From the NCBI GenBank assembly GCA_030741455.1, contig JASLVI010000006.1, positions 1-23,960 on the forward strand: DNA of 23,960 bases, given 5' to 3'. Positions within the stretch are counted from its first letter, which is position 1. Each line of letters begins with the position of its first letter. Of the stretch, positions 1 to 6,305 are shown in pieces. This stretch comes from Candidatus Poseidoniaceae archaeon. Its GTDB lineage: Archaea; Thermoplasmatota; Poseidoniia; Poseidoniales; Poseidoniaceae. The notes under the pieces were generated by a model. It did not search any database and was not told where the DNA came from. It worked only from the letters and a program-made list of their open reading frames with translations. The position numbers and the translations under genes were made by a program.

Positions 1-22
1 GATTATTTGATGTGAATGGGTT

Positions 23-72
23 GGCAAAGGGCTCCCTCTGTTCAGGCGTCTTTGCAAAGGGTACCCTTTGCC
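23..72. repeat. Nested inverted repeats just past the LVIVD gene
   Basis: A perfect 18-bp palindrome, GCAAAGGGTACCCTTTGC, lies at 54-71, directly downstream of the stop of the minus-strand gene that ends at 75. A second GGCAAAGGG at 23-31 is the exact inverse of CCCTTTGCC at 64-72, so two alternative hairpins are possible. Outside them, TTTGATG at 7-13 is inverse to CATCAAA at 73-79. The placement suggests a 3' end or processing hairpin, or a protein-binding palindrome. Archaeal termination depends mainly on T-tracts, and none is obvious here, so the role is open. Confidence 0.6.
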
Positions 73-74
73 CA

Positions 75-1865
75 TCAAACAGGCGTACCAATGTAAGGTT
101 CATCAATATCCAATTGCAGGATGTAGAGTCCAGTTGAAATGCATGATGCGTAGATTCGCCCCTCATGGAATTCCACAGCCCATAGGAAAGGAACCCAAGA
201 GAAGTCGTAGAACGCACTGTCAAGAGGCGTTCCATCGAGGTGGCCTCTTGGAAGATAGTAGCCGACTGTTGCCTCAGCGTGGATTTCGATTCGATCTGTA
301 GCGGATGGAGAAATGAGTGTTTCTACATCAACAATCCAAACACCTGCGTGATAATGCGAGATGTACAGGCGTCCGTCCCACGTCCCACCATGAGATTGAT
401 CGGTTTCTTCAGTTGTCTCAAAATAGCCACTGTCGAGGTTATGTGGACTGAACAGCAACCATTCGTCTGCGACTGGATCGAGTTCGCATGTAGAACCGAA
501 ACAATGGTCCGATGCATAGGGAATTTCCCAATCACGGGTCATGGAAATCTCAAACTTGAAGTTCCCATTTTCTGTTGAATACTCGGTCGTGTCTAGGAAG
601 TAGACAATGCCCGTCCCCTCATAGAGATCAAGACACTCAACAGCTGCTGTCACGTAATGACGCGGCTCATCACCGAGCCCGAGATGTGATACATCGAGCA
701 TTTCTGGGAAAGGTTCCGCGTAGTGAATGTACGACACACGTCCACCGTTTTCGTTACCGGTTGTGCCACTATCAGGTTGGCCATCATCATCCAAATCGAG
801 GAAGTCCATCCACGAACCGACTTCTGGTGCACGCCATCGGCACATGACGGGATTACCAAGACCCGCTTTGCATGTTGTTGCCATCAGCGTGTACTGAGCT
901 GGTGAGTTGACAGGATGAGGGACATCCGATACATCTCCGATTCGTAGTCCTGCTTCCCAGTAAGACCCATAGACGAAGGTTCGTCCATAGCGTGGATCTT
1001 CCGTATCCTCACCTGGCCAGCGTTGAACCGTCATGTCGTGAATGTAAATCCAACCGCCTCGAGTTGTTTCCCATGCGACTTCGTATTCCCCTACCTTGAT
1101 GATGGTGTGGCCGATTCCTGACGCAGGTACGCCAGGAAGGGTTCGAGAGGCGCTTCCTTGAAGGTTGAGGTGAGCGATTGTGACACCGCCGCATGCTTCT
1201 CCAAGAGCGGAATCGCATTGCTCATAATCTGGATTGGCTACAAAGATGTACCATTCTCCATCGATCATGTGCGGGTAGAGATTGTGTGGGCCGCTTGGAT
1301 GGTCAACATCGTACCATGAATCGACATATGTTGGATTTGTTTTGTCCGTGACATCGACGAGCACGACAGAAACCTGAGCAGGATCTCCCCACTCGCCTAC
1401 GTTCGGGTCAGAATACCCCGAATCGACGAGTTGATTTTGAAGAATAACGTATTCGTTTCCATTGTATTCCAAATACTTGACATCGAGAACTTGTGTGTTT
1501 GGATCGTTGTAAACACCCATGACCTGAGGGTCGGATGCATTTGTTACATCGACGATATGCATGTCGTTCCAACCTGCTTGGTAGGTGTAAACACGGCCAT
1601 CAGGCGAACGTGCAACAGAAACTTCGGCGTTTCCAGGTGATGTCAAGGGGTTGAATGCAAGCTGTTCGATGTTGTCGGTACCTGCCTGGTGTTGACTGGC
1701 GTTCGAGTGGTCGTGTCCGTCTCCTTGGAACAACGGGTCGCCTGCAGCAAAAGTGAACGCTGGCTCCGTAGTTTCAGCGTCTTCACTAACTCCAACGAGG
1801 AGTACAGTAATCGATGATGCAAAGAGAATGCCAAAGATGCCAATGGCAACCAATCGAGCCTCCAT
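75..1865 (-). CDS. Exported LVIVD-repeat beta-propeller protein
   Basis: The 596-residue product starts with a short N-terminus and one hydrophobic segment (about residues 5-24, LVAIGIFGILFASSITVLLVG), so it is probably exported and anchored as a signal-anchor protein. The ectodomain carries repeated blade-like segments with the motif (I/V)-(W/H)-IVDV, for example MHIVDVTNASDP and VWIVDVETL, typical of LVIVD-repeat propellers, proteins of unknown biochemical function. A His-rich patch (GDGHDHSNASQHQ) follows the membrane segment. The start at 1865 was chosen over an upstream in-frame ATG at 1994 because it puts the hydrophobic segment at the N-terminus, clears the divergent gene, and lies about 25 nt from an AT-rich promoter element. 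The family call is fairly secure. The substrate or partner is unknown. Confidence 0.8.
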   Translation of the reverse strand: MEARLVAIGIFGILFASSITVLLVGVSEDAETTEPAFTFAAGDPLFQGDGHDHSNASQHQAGTDNIEQLAFNPLTSPGNAEVSVARSPDGRVYTYQAGWNDMHIVDVTNASDPQVMGVYNDPNTQVLDVKYLEYNGNEYVILQNQLVDSGYSDPNVGEWGDPAQVSVVLVDVTDKTNPTYVDSWYDVDHPSGPHNLYPHMIDGEWYIFVANPDYEQCDSALGEACGGVTIAHLNLQGSASRTLPGVPASGIGHTIIKVGEYEVAWETTRGGWIYIHDMTVQRWPGEDTEDPRYGRTFVYGSYWEAGLRIGDVSDVPHPVNSPAQYTLMATTCKAGLGNPVMCRWRAPEVGSWMDFLDLDDDGQPDSGTTGNENGGRVSYIHYAEPFPEMLDVSHLGLGDEPRHYVTAAVECLDLYEGTGIVYFLDTTEYSTENGNFKFEISMTRDWEIPYASDHCFGSTCELDPVADEWLLFSPHNLDSGYFETTEETDQSHGGTWDGRLYISHYHAGVWIVDVETLISPSATDRIEIHAEATVGYYLPRGHLDGTPLDSAFYDFSWVPFLWAVEFHEGRIYASCISTGLYILQLDIDEPYIGTPV

Positions 1866-1891
1866 GTTCAGCCCACAAGCACCTTGCGTAT

Positions 1892-1901
1892 TGTATTTAT
1901 T
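1892..1901. promoter_or_regulatory. Shared TATA-like element of a divergent gene pair
   Basis: The 58-nt gap between the divergent starts (1865 minus, 1924 plus) has one AT-rich stretch, GTATTTATT, reading AATAAATAC on the other strand. It is centred 25-30 nt from both start codons, the usual archaeal TATA-to-start distance, so both genes are probably leaderless. Inferred from spacing only. Confidence 0.5.
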
Positions 1902-1923
1902 CTCGGAGCATATGGCCCTAACC

Positions 1924-2520
1924 ATGCGTTTCCTCGTGATTGCTCTCGGGATGGTTCTTCTTGCTGCACCCGTTGCGTCCCACGAGTTAGTCATTTACAC
2001 GGTTATTGTCAACGATGAGGGGCCGCAGCCTGCCGATATTCCTGAAACTGCACTCAAGGTTGGTGATTCGGTCTGGTTTTGGATGGAGGATTCGACCGAA
2101 AACATGTCGCTTGTCATCGAATTGTCAAAAGATGGTGCAAGCGCACGTTCACCAACGCTTGTCAATGAATGTGAATTGGATGAAAACGCATCATTGGTCG
2201 ATGAGAACTGTAAAAATCGATTCGATTTTAAGTTCCAAGGAAATGATTCGATTGGCTTGTGGAACGTATCCTACATGAAATCGGTTAATGGAACGTTAAC
2301 TGAAACGCTCTACGGCAGTATTACCATCAACGAAGATGTTCATCTTGATGCAAATCATACACACAACGGAACGACAGATAATTTGACGACGAATGTGGAT
2401 TCATCATCCGATAAATCAATGACCCAAACAATAGCAATCATCGTCGCAATTGTCTCAGCAATTGGACTTGGCGTGCTGTTCATTCAACCACCAAAGAAGA
2501 CGCTCAAGGAAGAGGAATAG
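1924..2520 (+). CDS. Exported, C-terminally membrane-anchored beta-rich protein
   Basis: The 198-residue product has a clear signal peptide (MRFLVIALGMVLLAAPVASHE, likely cut after Ala-Ser) and an extracellular domain of about 130 residues rich in beta-branched and acidic residues. Next come a Thr/Asn/Ser/His linker (about 145-165), one C-terminal membrane helix (IAIIVAIVSAIGLGVLFI) and a short Lys/Glu cytoplasmic tail. Several N-x-S/T sites would allow N-glycosylation. This is the layout of an archaeal surface protein held by its C-terminus. The domain (HELVIYTVIVNDEGPQPADI) resembles cupredoxin- or Ig-like folds, but I see no copper-ligand set. The start at 1924 gives the signal peptide a proper n-region and sits about 25 nt after a TATA-like element. 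Function unknown. Confidence 0.75.
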   Translation: MRFLVIALGMVLLAAPVASHELVIYTVIVNDEGPQPADIPETALKVGDSVWFWMEDSTENMSLVIELSKDGASARSPTLVNECELDENASLVDENCKNRFDFKFQGNDSIGLWNVSYMKSVNGTLTETLYGSITINEDVHLDANHTHNGTTDNLTTNVDSSSDKSMTQTIAIIVAIVSAIGLGVLFIQPPKKTLKEEE

Positions 2521-2547
2521 AGATACTGTTTCGTGTGGTTTTGCCTC

Positions 2548-2555
2548 TTTATGTA
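2548..2555 (+). promoter_or_regulatory. TATA-like box of the 102-residue orphan
   Basis: TTTATGTA lies about 25 nt before the ATG at 2577, consistent with a leaderless archaeal transcript. No Shine-Dalgarno sequence precedes this ATG, which fits. Confidence 0.45.
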
Positions 2556-2576
2556 CTGTGAAACCGCAGTATAATT

Positions 2577-2885
2577 ATGGAAAAGAAATCCGATGAAAAC
2601 GATGAATTGAAAGCCATTCGTGAAGAAAAAGAACAGCCACTTCTTGACGCTTTTCAAGACACAAAAATGTGGTTCCATGAGAAGTACCTTCTCTTTGAGA
2701 CCACTGTGAACATTGAAACCGATGCATGGGGTGTTCGTATCACCCTCGACAGCATCGCTCATCCAACATTCACAATCTCAGGGAGGTGGGACATGATCCG
2801 CTTCGGCATCGATTACATTGGTTGTGCCATGGTGGGCTGGTCGTTGTACAAAGAGTGCCCATATCCCGAATGGATTGGGGAATAA
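2577..2885 (+). CDS. Small hypothetical cytoplasmic protein
   Basis: I do not recognise this 102-residue protein. It has a charged Lys/Glu/Asp N-terminus (residues 1-25), no signal peptide, and a compact C-terminal part with conserved-looking aromatic and Gly residues (KMWFHEKYLLFETT, WGVRITLDS, GRWDMIRFGIDYIG, PYPEWIGE), suggesting a small folded alpha/beta domain. It has its own TATA-like element and is probably leaderless. It stands between a surface-protein gene and the quinone genes with more than 50 nt on each side, so context does not suggest a function. Codon use looks like its neighbours. Confidence 0.6.
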   Translation: MEKKSDENDELKAIREEKEQPLLDAFQDTKMWFHEKYLLFETTVNIETDAWGVRITLDSIAHPTFTISGRWDMIRFGIDYIGCAMVGWSLYKECPYPEWIGE

Positions 2886-2939
2886 ATTGTCTCCTGCTCA
2901 AATGCGACGATTCAAAGGTAAACAACTTCTCGGAAGGTT

Positions 2940-4883
2940 GTGGCTTGGGTACGTCTACGGCGATTTCTGAAGCACCTCGAGAGGAAAGGCGAGGTGTTGC
3001 GCATCAACCGACCGGTTGATGTTGCCTATGAAGCAGGTGCAATCGCAGATCTTCTTGTCAAGAACGATGGCCCCGCTGTCGTCTTTGAACAACCTCGACT
3101 TCCTGATGGAAGCATCTCACCAATGCCGTTGGTTATGAACCTGTTCGGAAGCCACCAGCGAACATTGGATGCACTGGGAGCCTCACACGAAACGGAAGTT
3201 GGCGACCGAATGACGGCGATGATGAAGCCGGATATTGGCACCTTTGTCAAAATGCCTTGGAAGGCATTGCCGTTAGCAAGAGATGCATTCGCAATGCCTC
3301 CTCGAAAGAAGCGATTTGCTGCACCATGTCAACAGGTTCGCATGAAGAATCCTGACTTAACCAAACTCCCTATTCCAAAAACGTGGCCGATGGATGGTGG
3401 ACATTTCGTTACATTACCACTTGTCGTGACCAAAGATCCGAAGACGGGTGACCACAATCTTGGAATGTATCGTGCACAAGTGTTCGATGAGAAGAACATC
3501 GGATTGCATTGGCAAATCCACAAACATGCTGCTGATCATGCTGCTGCGAGTGGCGAGCGAATGCCTGTCGCCATTTGCATAGGAGGGCCGCCAGAACTCA
3601 TTTTCTCAGCGATTGCGCCTCTCCCTGACAATTTGAGCGAATACCAGTTTGCAGGAATCCTGGGTCGCCGTTCATTGAGAATCACCAAAGCAGTCAGTCA
3701 AGACCTCATGGTACCAGCAGAGGCTGATATCGTCATCGAGGGCTATTGCATTCCCGGTGAAACTCGAACTGAAGGCCCGTTTGGCGATCACTTCGGGTTC
3801 TATTCCCTTACAGGACAATATCCTGTGCTTCACGTCACAGCCATTACGCATCGTAAAGATGCGATGCTCCCTGCGACCATTGTCGGACTTCCTCCAATGG
3901 AGGACGGGTACCTTGGGGAAGCCATCGGACGACAGTTCTCGCCAGTCCTTCGCTTCCAACATCGAGATGTAATCGGTGTCCACCTTCCGCTCGAAACTGG
4001 GTTCCACAACCTCGCAATCGTTTCATCAAAACAACGCTATCCACGACAAGGCCGTAAAACAGCACTCGGATTGTTCGGTGCAGGCCAGATGATGTTCCTC
4101 AAGAGCATGATTGTCATTGATCCAGATCAAGATCCTAAGGATTTGGAAGCCCTTCTGGATGCAATGAACAACAATGTCCACATTGCTACCGATGTCATCG
4201 TTTTGGATGGCATGGTAGCGGATTCACTTGAAGCTGCAAGCCCGTACGAGAACGTCCACTCGAAACTCCTCATTGATGCAACCACACTCGCAGCAGCCGA
4301 CCCTCGTTCTGCAAACGATCCGTTGGAAGGTTCGTTCAAGCAAGAAGCACCTGCTTGGAGACAAGGGCTCGAACCTGCTCCATCGTTTGATGATCTCGAA
4401 TCTGTTCTTGCAATGGATGTTGTCTCTGACGCACGCATGCTTCGAGACAGTATGCTCGTTGTCACGACGAACATTCCTGCTACACCATCACCAAGAGAAG
4501 GTTCTGATGATTCAAACGATGCTGCAGAATCCGCTCGTCAAGAAAAAATAGACCAATTGAAAAATCAAATTTGGCAATTGGATTCTTCATCCTCATTACG
4601 ATGGTTATTCATCACCAATGACGATCTTGATTTGCACTGTGAAAAAGCACGTCGACGATTGCTCTGGCAACTGACATCTCGTTTTGACGTTGGCCGTGGC
4701 CTCTCATTTGACGAGAACAAGGAGCGCATGTGCTGGGATGCAACAACGCCGATTCCTTCCAATGAGCATGGTGTACGACGATGGCCTGCGATTACCATGC
4801 ATTCCGATGAAACACTCGAAGCAGTACGCAAACACCCCGAACTTGACAAATACCAATGGCCCCCGCATCTTGAATTCAGGTGA
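2940..4883 (+). CDS. ubiD: UbiD-family prenylated-FMN decarboxylase, MqnL-like
   Basis: This family removes the aromatic carboxylate from quinone precursors using prenylated FMN made by a UbiX-type enzyme. The N-terminus (LRRFLKHLERKGEVLRI) and the central motif EGPFGDHFGFY (from Glu278), followed by a GLPPMEDGYLGEA stretch, are classic UbiD. At 647 residues it is longer than E. coli UbiD (about 500). The HSKLLIDATT motif and a second, similar C-terminal block (CWDATTPIPSNEHGVRRWP) fit the menaquinone-specific decarboxylases of the futalosine pathway better. A low-complexity Ser/Asp/Lys linker (about 515-540) separates the blocks. The start is GTG at 2940: a stop at 2919 rules out anything further upstream. 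The prenyltransferase gene starts 4 nt after its stop, so the two form an operon. Confidence 0.88.
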   Translation: MAWVRLRRFLKHLERKGEVLRINRPVDVAYEAGAIADLLVKNDGPAVVFEQPRLPDGSISPMPLVMNLFGSHQRTLDALGASHETEVGDRMTAMMKPDIGTFVKMPWKALPLARDAFAMPPRKKRFAAPCQQVRMKNPDLTKLPIPKTWPMDGGHFVTLPLVVTKDPKTGDHNLGMYRAQVFDEKNIGLHWQIHKHAADHAAASGERMPVAICIGGPPELIFSAIAPLPDNLSEYQFAGILGRRSLRITKAVSQDLMVPAEADIVIEGYCIPGETRTEGPFGDHFGFYSLTGQYPVLHVTAITHRKDAMLPATIVGLPPMEDGYLGEAIGRQFSPVLRFQHRDVIGVHLPLETGFHNLAIVSSKQRYPRQGRKTALGLFGAGQMMFLKSMIVIDPDQDPKDLEALLDAMNNNVHIATDVIVLDGMVADSLEAASPYENVHSKLLIDATTLAAADPRSANDPLEGSFKQEAPAWRQGLEPAPSFDDLESVLAMDVVSDARMLRDSMLVVTTNIPATPSPREGSDDSNDAAESARQEKIDQLKNQIWQLDSSSSLRWLFITNDDLDLHCEKARRRLLWQLTSRFDVGRGLSFDENKERMCWDATTPIPSNEHGVRRWPAITMHSDETLEAVRKHPELDKYQWPPHLEFR

Positions 4884-4887
4884 AGGC

Positions 4888-5775
4888 ATGAACCTCAAGC
4901 AACTCGCTGAGTTCGTGAAAATCGAACACACGCTGTTTTCGCTTCCTTTCGTCCTCATTGGCTACATCATCGCCGTTGAAGAATTCAACCATGGATACGG
5001 CATCGACCTTCTCTGGATCTTGTTGGCTGCTGTGGGTGCTCGTGGACTTGCTATGACATTAAACAGAATCATTGATCGAGATATCGATGCTGCAAATCCA
5101 CGAACGCAAGGACGGCATCTTGCATCCGGTACAATGAGTATGCAAACAGCTTGGATTCTCTCTGCCGTGTTCTTATTGATGCTCCTCGTCAGTGCTGGCT
5201 TACTCAATGAAGTCGCATTGATGATGGCGTGGCTCCCTGTACTTGCCTTCATCATCTACCCATACATGAAGCGCTTTACCTGGTTGTGCCATTTCTGGCT
5301 CGGCCTTTGTCTGGGACTCGCTCCAGCTGGTGCATGGGCTGCCATCGCTGCAGATACACACGGATGGGCCGCGATTACCGATGCATCACTGTGGGCTCCA
5401 ACCATGTTTGCGATTTCACTCGGTGTTGCATTCTGGATTACGGCCTTTGACATCAATTATGCACGAATGGATGTGGAAAGCGATCGTGAACAAGGCATTC
5501 ACTCCTTCCCTTCGAAATTTGATGAACGAGCAACAACCCGAACAACGATACAACTCTCATTGTTATGGTTCGCCTGTTTCGCCTTTTCTGACCCGATGGA
5601 AGGAATCTGGTTCCTGGCAGCATCAGGTTTGATGGCCATCGCCAACATCTATGTCGTTCTGAAAAAGGATGGTTTTTCAGACTTCCAAACCACACTCTTC
5701 CGAGTCTCTATGCTAACAGGATGGGTTCTTCTCGCTTCGCTCTTGATTGGATTCGCCGTCGAAGTTCCCGTTTAA
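4888..5775 (+). CDS. ubiA: UbiA-family polyprenyltransferase, MqnP-like
   Basis: This is a multi-spanning membrane enzyme of 295 residues that attaches a polyprenyl chain to an aromatic ring. The first Asp motif reads NRIIDRDID (Asn59, Asp63, Asp67) and the second DVESD (Asp195, Asp199); both bind the Mg-diphosphate of the prenyl donor. The N-terminal KIEHTLFSLPF and the NRIIDRDIDAANPRT stretch resemble 4-hydroxybenzoate and futalosine-pathway (MqnP) prenyltransferases more than archaeal GGGP synthases. About eight hydrophobic helices are visible. The ATG at 4888 has a GGTGA Shine-Dalgarno overlapping the ubiD stop, so translation is probably coupled. Together the two genes point to menaquinone synthesis. 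Substrate assignment is inferred. Confidence 0.85.
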   Translation: MNLKQLAEFVKIEHTLFSLPFVLIGYIIAVEEFNHGYGIDLLWILLAAVGARGLAMTLNRIIDRDIDAANPRTQGRHLASGTMSMQTAWILSAVFLLMLLVSAGLLNEVALMMAWLPVLAFIIYPYMKRFTWLCHFWLGLCLGLAPAGAWAAIAADTHGWAAITDASLWAPTMFAISLGVAFWITAFDINYARMDVESDREQGIHSFPSKFDERATTRTTIQLSLLWFACFAFSDPMEGIWFLAASGLMAIANIYVVLKKDGFSDFQTTLFRVSMLTGWVLLASLLIGFAVEVPV

Positions 5776-5795
5776 CTGAGGAATTCAATGGAGAC

Positions 5796-6218
5796 CTAAC
5801 AACATCCATGATCTCGCAAAGGAGCTGGGATGAATGTCACACGATCAACATCCTGTGTCTTCTGAAGTTGTTGCATGACCTTTCGCATATTACCTGCTGT
5901 ACCAGAAGCTTGCATCATATCGACACACGAATTGTTGAATTGACTTGTGTGATTGTACGATGTGACTGTGATCTTGCCTGAATGACGAATATCATGCAAC
6001 TTTTGCTCAATTCCATGCTGAAAGAACACAATAAGAATACCCTCAATTGCCGTGTCATCACCCATTGATTCAAGACTTCCACGTTGAAGTTCCTCTGCGA
6101 AATGAAGTGAAGCGTCCCTTAGAAACCGACTACGATTATCGTAGCCTGATGTTTGCACTAAATTATCCAGTTCATCAGCAAATTTATTGTCAACACTGAA
6201 GGATACAACTCGGCTCAT
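5796..6218 (-). CDS. NikR-like ribbon-helix-helix metal-responsive regulator
   Basis: The 140-residue product has an N-terminal ribbon-helix-helix DNA-binding domain (SRVVSFSVDNKFADELDNLV, GYDNRSRFLRDA) and a C-terminal ACT-like metal/tetramerisation domain, the NikR architecture and length. Aligned by eye to E. coli NikR (from memory), the high-affinity Ni site residues His76, His87 and Cys95 match His79, His90 and Cys98, but His89 is Ser92. A CC pair ends the protein. It is divergent from the metal-uptake operon across an 87-nt AT-rich gap with a NikR-type inverted repeat, so it probably controls that operon and itself. Whether it senses Ni, Zn or another metal cannot be read from sequence. 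The changed ligand and the ZnuA neighbour favour a metal other than Ni. Confidence 0.8.
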   Translation of the reverse strand: MSRVVSFSVDNKFADELDNLVQTSGYDNRSRFLRDASLHFAEELQRGSLESMGDDTAIEGILIVFFQHGIEQKLHDIRHSGKITVTSYNHTSQFNNSCVDMMQASGTAGNMRKVMQQLQKTQDVDRVTFIPAPLRDHGCC

Positions 6219-6240
6219 GAAAATCGGATTAAGCAGTCAA

Positions 6241-6270
6241 TAATAATACTTATTGATTCGATAATTATTA
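6241..6270. promoter_or_regulatory. Candidate operator for the NikR-like regulator
   Basis: TAATAAT (6241-6247) and ATTATTA (6264-6270) form a perfect inverted repeat separated by 16 nt, the same spacing as the E. coli NikR operator halves (GTATGA-N16-TCATAC). An overlapping alternative is CAATAA-N6-TTATTG (6238-6255). The site sits directly upstream of the lipoprotein gene's TATA box and covers the TATA-like region of the regulator gene, where binding could repress both. The region is very AT-rich, so chance repeats are possible. Confidence 0.5.
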
Positions 6271-6277
6271 ACTTGTA

Positions 6278-6285
6278 TTATATAT
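6278..6285 (+). promoter_or_regulatory. TATA box of the metal-uptake operon
   Basis: TTATATAT is centred about 25 nt before the ATG at 6306, so transcription probably starts at or just before the start codon. It directly follows the candidate operator at 6241-6270. Confidence 0.6.
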
Positions 6286-6305
6286 GTATTAATTGTGGAA
6301 GGTCT

